The notes: generated by a model from the letters alone, not told the origin. A DNA stretch of 10,666 bases from an uncultured Megasphaera sp. (GCA_902464195.1 CABQJB010000058.1:1-10666), one strand, 5' to 3'; counted from the stretch's first letter, positions 1 to 6,593 are shown. Numbers and translations are program-made.

Positions 1-92
1 TTTTCTCTGCAAACTACAAACTCTGTGCTACAAACTATAAAGTAAACGGGGCATCACATGATGGCAGAAACCTTCGTGCGACAGCGCCTTTT
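1..92. repeat. 92-bp interspersed repeat, copy 1 (reaches the window edge)
   Basis: Bases 1-92 recur at 2924-3015 at a fixed offset of 2923 with only two substitutions, both A in this copy and G in the other. The repeat starts with short AAACTAC-type units and ends at GACAGCGCCTTTT, which resembles one arm of the terminator at 2835-2870. It contains no reading frame of note. This copy may extend beyond the left edge of the window. Its position downstream of the phosphotransacetylase-hydrogenase gene, like copy 2 downstream of glmS, suggests a family associated with 3' ends. No transposase or flanking target duplication is visible. Confidence 0.85.
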
Positions 93-110
93 TTAGCAGT
101 CAGCAGTTCG

Positions 111-228
111 TATAATGGCTCCCATTATAGGGGAGCAGTCAGCTGTAGCTGACGGAGAGGTTTAACCTCTCCGGCCCTTCGGGCCACCTCTCCTAACAGG
201 AGAGGCGGGCCGCCCTCTGGGACGGCCC
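111..228. repeat. Composite palindromic element: six consecutive hairpins
   Basis: Six inverted repeats lie almost end to end: TATAATGG/CCATTATA (111-129), GTCAGCT/AGCTGAC (138-153), CGGAGAGG/CCTCTCCG (153-173), GGCCC/GGGCC (173-185), CCTCTCCT/AGGAGAGG (187-205), and GGGCCGCCC paired with GGG-A-CGGCCC with one bulged A (207-228). Most loops are only 2-5 nt. The layout resembles REP/MITE-like intergenic elements that I recall from gut Firmicutes, but the family name cannot be given without a search. It sits just downstream of the stop of the phosphotransacetylase-hydrogenase gene. No T-tract terminator is seen there, so in RNA these stems could protect or define the 3' end of that transcript. 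Confidence 0.75.
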
Positions 229-255
229 CTACGAAGTCACGAGCCACTAATCACG

Positions 256-2700
256 TCAATGGCTAACCTCCGGCTGTACTTTATCTTCTTTGCCCAGCAT
301 GTAATGCTTGTTGATATACTGCGTATGCAGTAGGGATTCGGACAGGTCGCTGAGCGGTTCGCCCAGGAACTTGGTATACAGTGTCTGGATTTCCGGGTTT
401 TCCCAGCTGGCACGGATTTGGTTCAGTGCATCCAATCCGTAGAGCGATTCGATGCGGGCGCGTTTGGCCGGTATTTCCTGTGGCAGTTTCGTCCTCGGCT
501 GGCCACCGCCGCCGATGCAGCCGCCCGGGCAGGCCATAACTTCGATGAAGGCGTATTTCTTCCACGAATGTTTTTCTTCCATGAGGTTGATGAAGCGCCG
601 GGCATTGGCCAGGCCGCTGATGGCGACGACGCGGATGATGTCGTTGTCCAGAGTCAGGGCCGCTTCCTTGACGCCTTCCAAGCCGCGGACTTCTTCAAAA
701 TGGAGGAATTCTTCATCAGCCGGTTTGCCCGTCTGCAAATAGACCAGCGTCCGCAGGGCCGATTCCATGACGCCGCCGCTGTTGCCAAAAATCGTACCGC
801 CGCCGGAGGACTGACCGAAGATGGGGTCGTAATCCGAATCTTTCAGGTTGTTGAAGTCGATTTGGGCATCTTTGATCCATTTCGCCAATTCCCGTGTCGT
901 AATACAGTAGTCGGTATCGCGGATTTCCGGTTTCTTCCAGTAACGGCCGGCAGCATTCCGTTCCGGCCGGGCGATTTCCGCCTTCTTCGACGTACACGGC
1001 GTAACACAGACCGTCACGATGTCTGCCGGGTCGATTTTCATGCGTTTGGCAAAATACGTCTTAATCATAGGACTGAGCATACTGATAGGGCTCTTGGCCG
1101 TCGACAGATGAGGAATCAGTTCGGGGAAGAATATTTCCGTAAATTCGACCCACGACGGACAGCAGCTGGTGAACTGCGGCAGGAGTTCTTTCTTGTTATG
1201 CATGCGGTACAAGAGTTCCGATGCTTCTTCCATAATGGTCAAATCGGCACCGAAATTGGTATCGAAGACATAATCCCCTCCGAGGGCCCGCAGGGCGGCA
1301 ATCATCTTGCCCTGAACGACAGAGCCGAAGGGCAGGCCGAATTCATCGCCAAGGGCGACGCGGACAGCCGGTGCCGTCTGGAAGATGACGACTTTCTTGG
1401 GATCGTCTATGGCCTTTTGGATGGCATCACGCTGAGATACCGTCGTCGTCGCCCCGAACATGCAGGTCAGGGAACACTGGCCGCAGTGGACGCAGATGGG
1501 AACGTCGCCGGTACTTTCCAGAGAATAATAACCGGTCATGGACATGACATCGGCACAACGCCGGCGGCAGAGAGTACAGTTCTTGCATTTTTCCGGGTCG
1601 AACTGGATAGAAATATTGCGGTTCTCGACGGCTACGCGGCGGTCGAGCTTTTCAAAGCGGCTGGTAAAGGCAATATCGCGTTTCTTTTCAGCCTGCATGT
1701 AAATGGCATCGCTGCAGCAGATGGCGATGACGTCGGTAATATCTTCCGGCGTACAGCCGCGGGACAAATCCATGACCGGCTTGGCCAGGCCCTGGAGGAG
1801 CGGCCCCAAGGCCGTAGCCCCGGCCAGGTGTTCCAATACTTTATAGCAGATGTTGCCGGAAACAAGGTTCGGGAAAATGAGGACATTGGCCTGACCGGCT
1901 ACGGTCGATCCCGGCGCTTTCTGGCGGGCAATGCGCGGCACCAGCGCGGCATCGGCCTGCATTTCGCCGTCGAATTCAAAATCGACGTTGCGATCCCGCA
2001 ACAGGCGGACGGCCTCGCGGACGCGGTCGACTTCTTCGCCAGCACCGCTGCCCATGGTCGAATACGATAAGAACGCCACTTTCGGATCAAGCATCTGCGC
2101 CGTCCGGCGGGCCCGTTCGACACAACTGACGGCAATATCGGCCAGCTGCTGCGGCGTCGGCTCGATGACGACACTACAGTCACCGACGACGAAGATACCG
2201 TCATCGCCGAACTGAGGCTTATCGGTAATCATAATGAAAGAACTGCTGACCGTCGACAGGCCGGGATGAGGGCCGATGACCTGCAGGGCCGCCCGGATGA
2301 CTTCCGACGACGTAGCCACAGCACCAGCGACCATGCCGTCGGCAATATCGAAGGCGACCAGGCAGGCTGCAAAGAAAATATAATTTTCCGACAAGACTTT
2401 CCGGGCTTCTTCCAGACTCATCCCCTTCTTGGCCCGCCTTTTAGCATAATATTCGCAGAACTTGTCCATCATCGGGTACGTTTCAGGATCGATGATTTCA
2501 ATGCCATCCATATCGATCTGGTATTCCGAAGCGACTTCGACGATACTCTGGGGACGGCCGATGAGGATGGGCCGGGCAAAGCCTTCGGCCTGGACCCGTT
2601 CGGCAGCCTGCAGGACGCGGCGGCTTTCCGATTCCGGCAGGACGATTTTCTTCTGTTCCTTGGCAACACGGCGTTTCAAATTATTGATAAAGCGCGACAT
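256..2700 (-). CDS. Phosphotransacetylase-[FeFe]-hydrogenase fusion protein
   Basis: One 814-residue frame carries two complete enzymes. Residues 1 to about 335 are a phosphate acetyltransferase (acetyl-CoA + Pi to acetyl-P + CoA), with ADGMVAGA, DGEMQADAALVP, APGS and DLSRGC motifs. Ser313, Arg314 and Asp320 match catalytic positions of the Methanosarcina enzyme. After a linker of about 33 residues come two [4Fe-4S] motifs (Cys372/375/378/382 and 403/406/409/413). The H-cluster domain follows, with L1 TSCCPSW (511-517), L2 TPCTSKKAE (567-575) and L3 EVMACPGGC (720-728). Glu492, Glu495, Cys513 and Ser533 match the proton path, and a small-subunit-like tail ends the protein. The reading frame can be extended to a TTG at 2727, but the ATG at 2700 follows a GAGGTG ribosome site 7 nt away and is preferred. 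Both domain identities are secure; their joint function is inferred. Confidence 0.93.
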   Translation of the reverse strand: MSRFINNLKRRVAKEQKKIVLPESESRRVLQAAERVQAEGFARPILIGRPQSIVEVASEYQIDMDGIEIIDPETYPMMDKFCEYYAKRRAKKGMSLEEARKVLSENYIFFAACLVAFDIADGMVAGAVATSSEVIRAALQVIGPHPGLSTVSSSFIMITDKPQFGDDGIFVVGDCSVVIEPTPQQLADIAVSCVERARRTAQMLDPKVAFLSYSTMGSGAGEEVDRVREAVRLLRDRNVDFEFDGEMQADAALVPRIARQKAPGSTVAGQANVLIFPNLVSGNICYKVLEHLAGATALGPLLQGLAKPVMDLSRGCTPEDITDVIAICCSDAIYMQAEKKRDIAFTSRFEKLDRRVAVENRNISIQFDPEKCKNCTLCRRRCADVMSMTGYYSLESTGDVPICVHCGQCSLTCMFGATTTVSQRDAIQKAIDDPKKVVIFQTAPAVRVALGDEFGLPFGSVVQGKMIAALRALGGDYVFDTNFGADLTIMEEASELLYRMHNKKELLPQFTSCCPSWVEFTEIFFPELIPHLSTAKSPISMLSPMIKTYFAKRMKIDPADIVTVCVTPCTSKKAEIARPERNAAGRYWKKPEIRDTDYCITTRELAKWIKDAQIDFNNLKDSDYDPIFGQSSGGGTIFGNSGGVMESALRTLVYLQTGKPADEEFLHFEEVRGLEGVKEAALTLDNDIIRVVAISGLANARRFINLMEEKHSWKKYAFIEVMACPGGCIGGGGQPRTKLPQEIPAKRARIESLYGLDALNQIRASWENPEIQTLYTKFLGEPLSDLSESLLHTQYINKHYMLGKEDKVQPEVSH

Positions 2701-2747
2701 AAGACAACACCTCACATCTATATGCAATCATCACTGTCATTTTGTTA

Positions 2748-2758
2748 AGTATAGTATA
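2748..2758 (-). promoter_or_regulatory. Possible promoter -10 region of the fusion gene
   Basis: On the minus strand two overlapping TATACT hexamers (2758-2753 and 2753-2748) lie about 50 nt upstream of the ATG. No convincing -35 box is found at 16-18 nt. The hexamers form part of a perfect inverted repeat, GTATAGTATAC, at 2749-2759. A -10 without a -35, overlapped by a palindrome, suggests a regulated promoter. This is inference from pattern only. Confidence 0.35.
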
Positions 2759-2804
2759 CGACAAAACGAAGCCAGCCGCCCTTTTTCCATGACGAAAGGA
2801 GATA

Positions 2805-2827
2805 TTATTCTGCCGAACGGAGAATAA
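2805..2827. repeat. Inverted repeat upstream of the fusion gene
   Basis: TTATTCT (2805-2811) and AGAATAA (2821-2827) form perfect 7-bp arms. CCG-AA-CGG lies between them, with a single unpaired G, so a 10-bp stem is possible. It lies about 50 bp upstream of the TATACT hexamers and close to the terminator at 2835-2870. It lacks a T-tract, so it is more likely a protein-binding palindrome than a terminator. The identity of any binding protein is unknown. Confidence 0.45.
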
Positions 2828-2834
2828 CCAGGAC

Positions 2835-2870
2835 AAAAAAAGGAGCTGTCGCATTGCGACAGCTCCTTTT
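2835..2870 (-). terminator. Rho-independent terminator, probably of the glmS transcript
   Basis: A perfect 12-bp stem, AGGAGCTGTCGC/GCGACAGCTCCT, with an ATT loop is followed on the minus strand by seven Ts. The plus-strand side also has four Ts, so it may work in both directions. It is the first strong terminator downstream of glmS, about 260 nt past its stop. This implies a long, repeat-filled 3' untranslated region. Confidence 0.85.
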
Positions 2871-2871
2871 A

Positions 2872-2906
2872 AGTTGTTAGTGGCTAGTTGTTAGTTGTTA
2901 GCGGAT
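2872..2906. repeat. Heptamer array next to the terminator (5 units)
   Basis: Five 7-bp units read AGTTGTT, AGTGGCT, AGTTGTT, AGTTGTT, AGCGGAT directly after the terminator T-tract. The consensus AGYNGYT matches the longer array at 3017-3086. The array is followed at 2910-2923 by the block TTTAAATTTAAAGC and then by copy 2 of the 92-bp repeat. The spacing is too regular for chance, but no function can be assigned. Confidence 0.75.
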
Positions 2907-2923
2907 GGGTTTAAATTTAAAGC

Positions 2924-3015
2924 TTTTCTCTGCAAACTACAAACTCTGTGCTACAAACTATAAAGTAAACGGGGCATCGCATGATGGCAGAAGCCTTCGT
3001 GCGACAGCGCCTTTT
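2924..3015. repeat. 92-bp interspersed repeat, copy 2
   Basis: This is the second copy of the element at 1-92, with 90 of 92 positions identical. It is preceded by TTTAAATTTAAAGC and followed directly by the heptamer array at 3017. Internal features include a short GAAG/CTTC hairpin and an imperfect TCGCA/TGCGA pairing, which could be a decayed terminator-like fold on the minus strand. It lies in the 3' region of glmS. Confidence 0.88.
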
Positions 3016-3016
3016 A

Positions 3017-3086
3017 AGGGGTTAGGGGTTAGCAGCTAGTGGTTAGCAGCTAGTGGCTAGTGGCTCGTGGCTCGTGGCTAGCAGCT
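3017..3086. repeat. Heptanucleotide tandem array (10 units)
   Basis: Ten in-phase 7-bp units run without interruption: AGGGGTT twice, AGCAGCT, AGTGGTT, AGCAGCT, AGTGGCT twice, CGTGGCT twice, AGCAGCT. The units vary by transitions and small changes around AGYRGCT. Just beyond, GATGAAC-type units (about 3098-3117) show a second 7-bp periodicity. The array lies immediately downstream of glmS. Such arrays can change length by slipped-strand mispairing, so copy number may differ between strains. Confidence 0.85.
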
Positions 3087-3130
3087 GGCTGCCCGCTGAT
3101 GAACGATGAACTACGAACGAACAACGGCTT

Positions 3131-4960
3131 TTACTCTACAGTAACGCTCTTAGCCAGGTTACGCGGTTTATCTACGTCGTTGCCGCGGCTGACGGCAATA
3201 TAGTAAGCCAGGAGCTGCAAGGGGATGATAGCCAGGATAGGAACGACGAAATCGTCCGATGCCGGAACTTTAATCAAATCATCGACGGTCTTTCCGACTT
3301 CCGTATCGCCATCCTGGACGACGCCGACGACATAGGCATCGCGGGCTTTGACTTCCTTGATGTTGCTGATCATCTTTTCTTCGACTTCCAGCTGGGTAGC
3401 CAGTGCGATGACAGGGACACCGGCTTCGATGAGGGACAGTGTGCCGTGTTTCAGTTCGCCGCCGGCATAGGATTCAGCATGGATATAGGAGATTTCCTTC
3501 AATTTCAGGGCACCTTCCATAGCCAGGCCGTAGTCCATGGAACGGCCGATGAAGAAGACGTCTTCTTTGTCTTTGAAGGCATCGCAGAGACCTTTGATGA
3601 AGTCGACCTGGTCGAAGATGGCCTGGCACTGATTCGGCAGTTTCATTAAATCAGCCAGGATCTTGTCTTCCCGTTCTACAGGCAGGTTCCCGTTCAAGCG
3701 GCCCATGTACAGGGACAAGAGCAGGAGCGTGACCAGCTGTGTCGTATAAGCCTTGGTCGAAGCGACGGCGATTTCCGGACCAGCCCAGGTATAAGCGACC
3801 TGGTCGGCTTCACGGGAAATAGACGAGCCGACGACGTTGGTGACGGCCAGAGAACGGGCGCCGCGGCGTTTAGCTTCTTTCAGGGCTGCCAGGGTATCGA
3901 TGGTTTCCCCAGACTGGCTGATGACGATGCAAAGGGTCTTGCTGTCCGTCAAAGGATCGCGGTAACGGTATTCCGAAGCGATATCGACTTCGACAGGAAT
4001 GCGGGCCAGTTTTTCAATGAAATACTTGGCCAAAAGGCCGGCATGGTAGGCCGTACCGCAGGCAGTAATCAAAATCTTGCCAATCGATTTGACATCTTCC
4101 GGCGTCCAGTTCAGTTCTTCAAAATGGACATGCTTGCCATCTTTGGTGATGCGGCAGCTCATGGTATCTTTGATAGCCTTCGGCTGTTCATAGATTTCCT
4201 TGAGCATGAAGTGTTCAAAGCCGCCTTTTTCAGCTGCTTCAGCATCCCAGTTGACTTCAAAGACTTTCTTGGAAATGGGCTTGCCTTCGAGGTCCGTGAC
4301 CCAGACATTGTCCTTCATGACGATGGCGATTTCCCCATCATTCATGATGTATGTCTTACGAGTATAGCTGAGGATGGCCGGGATATCCGAGGCAATGTAG
4401 TTTTCCCCCTGGCCGAGGCCGACGATGAGGGGATTATCTTTCTTGCTGCAAATGATCTTATCCGGTTCAAACTTGCACATGAAGACCAGCGAATAGGAAC
4501 CGCGCAGACGGGCCAGGACCTTGCGTACCGTGCTGGTGAAGTCTCCATCATACATGTCGGCGCACAAGTGAGCGACGACTTCCGTATCCGTTTCCGACTT
4601 GAAGTGATACCCTTTCTGGAGGAGTTCTTCCTTCAATTCCATGTAGTTTTCGATGATGCCGTTGTGGACGATGGCGAAGTTCCCCTTTTCATCCGTATGG
4701 GGATGGGCGTTGACGTCCGACGGACCGCCGTGCGTCGCCCAGCGGGTATGACCGATGCCGAGGGTACCTACGACAGGATGAGCCTTGACTTCTTCAGCAA
4801 GATTGACCAGACGGCCTGCTTTTTTGCGGACAGCAATGGCACCGTCATGATAGACGGCGATACCGGCCGAGTCATAACCACGATACTCCAGCTTTGCCAG
4901 TCCATCCATCAAAAAATCTGCTGCTTCTCTGTCTCCGATGTAACCTACAATACCACACAT
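3131..4960 (-). CDS. glmS: Glutamine-fructose-6-phosphate aminotransferase (isomerizing)
   Basis: This cytosolic enzyme makes glucosamine-6-phosphate from fructose-6-phosphate and glutamine, the first committed step to UDP-GlcNAc and peptidoglycan. The protein is 609 residues, the usual full length. The N-terminal glutaminase half begins MCGIVGYIG, with Cys2 as nucleophile, and has HTRWATHG at 71-78. Two sugar-isomerase (SIS) domains follow, with CGTAYHAG (301-308), SQSGETIDT (348-356) and STKAYTTQ (401-408). The C-terminus ends in the conserved KPRNLAKSVTVE. The ATG is preceded by a GGAGG ribosome site 9 nt upstream. A glmS ribozyme upstream indicates feedback control by the enzyme's own product. 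A terminator separates glmS from the glmM operon, so it is probably its own transcription unit. The call is firm. Confidence 0.98.
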   Translation of the reverse strand: MCGIVGYIGDREAADFLMDGLAKLEYRGYDSAGIAVYHDGAIAVRKKAGRLVNLAEEVKAHPVVGTLGIGHTRWATHGGPSDVNAHPHTDEKGNFAIVHNGIIENYMELKEELLQKGYHFKSETDTEVVAHLCADMYDGDFTSTVRKVLARLRGSYSLVFMCKFEPDKIICSKKDNPLIVGLGQGENYIASDIPAILSYTRKTYIMNDGEIAIVMKDNVWVTDLEGKPISKKVFEVNWDAEAAEKGGFEHFMLKEIYEQPKAIKDTMSCRITKDGKHVHFEELNWTPEDVKSIGKILITACGTAYHAGLLAKYFIEKLARIPVEVDIASEYRYRDPLTDSKTLCIVISQSGETIDTLAALKEAKRRGARSLAVTNVVGSSISREADQVAYTWAGPEIAVASTKAYTTQLVTLLLLSLYMGRLNGNLPVEREDKILADLMKLPNQCQAIFDQVDFIKGLCDAFKDKEDVFFIGRSMDYGLAMEGALKLKEISYIHAESYAGGELKHGTLSLIEAGVPVIALATQLEVEEKMISNIKEVKARDAYVVGVVQDGDTEVGKTVDDLIKVPASDDFVVPILAIIPLQLLAYYIAVSRGNDVDKPRNLAKSVTVE

Positions 4961-4967
4961 AGTTATA

Positions 4968-4973
4968 TCCTCC
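4968..4973 (-). promoter_or_regulatory. Ribosome binding site of glmS
   Basis: GGAGGA on the minus strand lies 7 nt before the ATG of glmS and just downstream of the 3' end of the ribozyme fold. It fixes the start codon. Ribozyme cleavage happens about 150 nt further upstream, so it leaves this site intact and acts through mRNA stability. Confidence 0.85.
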
Positions 4974-4989
4974 TGATATGAAAATGTTC

Positions 4990-5126
4990 CTTCTTATGAC
5001 GAACTTGTCGACGACGTTACCATCGTGTTTTTCCGCCATATAACGGCTGAAGCTGCCGAGAGACATCCGCTGACTATTTCGATACTTCTCTACCTCGTCT
5101 GCCTGAATCCATCAGGCACTAGCGCT
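4990..5126 (-). promoter_or_regulatory. glmS ribozyme (glucosamine-6-phosphate riboswitch)
   Basis: The minus-strand leader of glmS matches the self-cleaving glmS ribozyme in order: A|GCGC at the cleavage site (between 5126 and 5125), a 7-bp stem TGCCTGA/TCAGGCA (5118-5100), GACGAGG (5099-5093), TATCGAA (5084-5078), GCGGATG (5070-5064), CTCTCGG (5062-5056), a CGGC/GCCG stem (5058-5044), and a GGTAAC-containing P4-like region near 5004-5028. In characterised bacteria, glucosamine-6-phosphate acts as a cofactor for cleavage, and the new 5'-OH end leads to mRNA decay by RNase J. It was recognised by eye. A covariance-model search (Rfam glmS) would confirm it and set the 3' boundary, which is approximate here. 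Confidence 0.93.
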
Positions 5127-5130
5127 ATCC

Positions 5131-5136
5131 ATTATA
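5131..5136 (-). promoter_or_regulatory. Possible -10 box for glmS
   Basis: TATAAT on the minus strand lies only 5 nt before the ribozyme cleavage site. It is the best -10 match between the glmM terminator and the ribozyme. No good -35 box is present 16-18 nt upstream; a TTGACG lies just 1 nt upstream of the box, which is the wrong distance. If it is used, the RNA upstream of the cleavage site would be only about one to three nucleotides long, or absent. Confidence 0.4.
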
Positions 5137-5163
5137 TCGTCAAGGATTTCCAGACGCCTGCAT

Positions 5164-5210
5164 AAAAAAAGTGCAGGAACGGAGTTCCAGGAACTCCATT
5201 CCCACACTTT
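5164..5210 (-). terminator. Rho-independent terminator after glmM
   Basis: On the minus strand a long hairpin with GGAGTT/AACTCC at its core and GTG/CAC near its base is followed by seven Ts. It begins about 28 nt past the glmM stop and ends before the glmS ribozyme. It separates the cdaA-cdaR-FAD-glmM operon from glmS. Confidence 0.85.
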
Positions 5211-5237
5211 AATATATTTGCAAGGTTTTGTCAATAC

Positions 5238-6593
5238 CTACTTGGACGGGCCCATTTCGTGTTCGACGACGACGGCAATGTCATCGACGATACGTTCGAG
5301 CTGGTCCAGGTCCGGGCCTTCTGCCATGACGCGGATCAAAGGTTCTGTCCCCGACGGGCGGACAAGGATACGGCCTTCATCGCCCAATTCTTCTTCGCCA
5401 GCCGAAATAGCAGCCATGATGAGGTTATTGTCTTCCCATCCCGATTTTGTCTGAACGCGAACGTTTTTCAAAATCTGCGGGTAGCGCGTCATGAGGCCTG
5501 CCAGTTCCGACAAGGGCTTCTTCTGCTGCTTCATGATGCTCAGCAGCTGGACCGCCGTAAGCAACCCGTCACCGGTCGTATTGTAGTCGAGGAAGATGAT
5601 ATGGCCCGACTGTTCGCCGCCGAGGGAATAGCCGTCTTTGCGCATCTTTTCCAGGACATAGCGGTCGCCGACGGCCGTAATTTCTGAATGGCAGCCCATT
5701 TCCTTCAAGGCCTTGTGGAAGCCGATGTTGCTCATGACTGTGCCGACGACGGTATTCTGTTTGAGCCGGCCTTCGGCCTTCAATTTCAAGGCACAGAGGA
5801 GCATAATCTGGTCGCCGTCCATTTCCTGGCCTTTTTCATCAACAGCCAGGCAGCGGTCGGCATCACCGTCGTTGGCAATCCCTACGTCGGCCCCGTATTT
5901 GAGAACCGTTTCTTTTAAGCTTTCCAAATGGGTAGAACCGCAATGGTCGTTGATATTGATGCCGTTCGGTTCATGATGGATAGCAATGACTTCTGCACCG
6001 AGGCGTTTGAGGATTTCCGGCCCCAAGACCGAAGCAGAGCCATTGGCCCCGTCATGGACGACCTTCAGGCCCGACAAGTCGATATCCGTCGATTTGCAGA
6101 TGAAATCGGCATATTCCTGCTGTAAATCGGTCCACGTCGAAATCGTACCGATAGCGGCCCCGGTCGGACGGCTCTGAAGGGCAGCCCGTTCATCTTTGAG
6201 CATACATTCTTCGATTTTGTCTTCCGTTTCATCAGGCAGCTTATAGCCAAAACCATCGAAGAATTTGATGCCGTTATATTCAAAAGGATTGTGCGACGCC
6301 GAAATCATGACGCCGGCATCCATATGATGGGTCCGTGTCAGGTAGGCAATGGCCGGAGTCGGAATGACGCCTACCATGTAGCAGTCACCACCAGCCGAAG
6401 CGATACCGGCGGCCAGGATATCTGCCAGCATAGTGCCGGAACGGCGGGTATCCCGACCGATGAGAAAGGTCGGGTGTTCTTTGTTCTGCCCAAAAATGTA
6501 GGCAGCTGCCCTGCCCAAATGATATGCCAATTCCGGTGTCAACGAATCATTGGCAATACCTCGTACTCCATCAGTTCCAAACAATCTAGCCAT
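5238..6593 (-). CDS. glmM: Phosphoglucosamine mutase
   Basis: This enzyme converts glucosamine-6-phosphate to glucosamine-1-phosphate, the step after GlmS on the way to UDP-GlcNAc. The protein is 451 residues, full length for the family. The phosphoserine loop is ISASHNP with Ser100. The metal-binding loop is NDGDADR with Asp242, Asp244 and Asp246. The sugar-recognition loop is GGEQSG (325-330), and the phosphate-binding loop is RPSGTEPLIR (412-421). The ATG abuts the TAA of the upstream FAD-protein gene with no gap, and its GGAGG ribosome site lies inside that gene, so translation is probably coupled. In B. subtilis, S. aureus and L. lactis, GlmM binds and inhibits CdaA, which fits its place in this operon. 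Confidence 0.98.
   Translation of the reverse strand: MARLFGTDGVRGIANDSLTPELAYHLGRAAAYIFGQNKEHPTFLIGRDTRRSGTMLADILAAGIASAGGDCYMVGVIPTPAIAYLTRTHHMDAGVMISASHNPFEYNGIKFFDGFGYKLPDETEDKIEECMLKDERAALQSRPTGAAIGTISTWTDLQQEYADFICKSTDIDLSGLKVVHDGANGSASVLGPEILKRLGAEVIAIHHEPNGININDHCGSTHLESLKETVLKYGADVGIANDGDADRCLAVDEKGQEMDGDQIMLLCALKLKAEGRLKQNTVVGTVMSNIGFHKALKEMGCHSEITAVGDRYVLEKMRKDGYSLGGEQSGHIIFLDYNTTGDGLLTAVQLLSIMKQQKKPLSELAGLMTRYPQILKNVRVQTKSGWEDNNLIMAAISAGEEELGDEGRILVRPSGTEPLIRVMAEGPDLDQLERIVDDIAVVVEHEMGPSK

Noticed and set aside
418..2070. A 550-codon open frame on the plus strand
   Set aside because: It lies wholly opposite the fusion gene, whose motifs are unmistakable. The translation has low-complexity, Arg/Asp/Ala-rich composition typical of an antisense shadow and no recognised domain.
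2701..2727. TTG start at 2727 adding nine residues to the fusion protein
   Set aside because: The ATG at 2700 has a well-spaced GAGGTG ribosome site and begins at the usual N-terminus of phosphotransacetylases.
2789..2827. A 12-codon plus-strand frame (MTKGDIILPNGE) near the fusion-gene promoter
   Set aside because: It has no ribosome site and is very short. Its second half is explained by the TTATTCT/AGAATAA palindrome.
2872..3120. CRISPR-like appearance of the repeats near glmS
   Set aside because: The units are 7 bp with no unique spacers, and no cas genes are nearby.
4043..4981. A 312-codon open frame on the plus strand
   Set aside because: It is the reverse-strand shadow of glmS and runs into the glmS leader; there is no recognisable protein family.
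5137..5142. TTGACG as a -35 box for glmS
   Set aside because: It lies one base from the TATAAT, not 16-18. Pairing it with a downstream -10 would place the start inside the ribozyme and destroy it.
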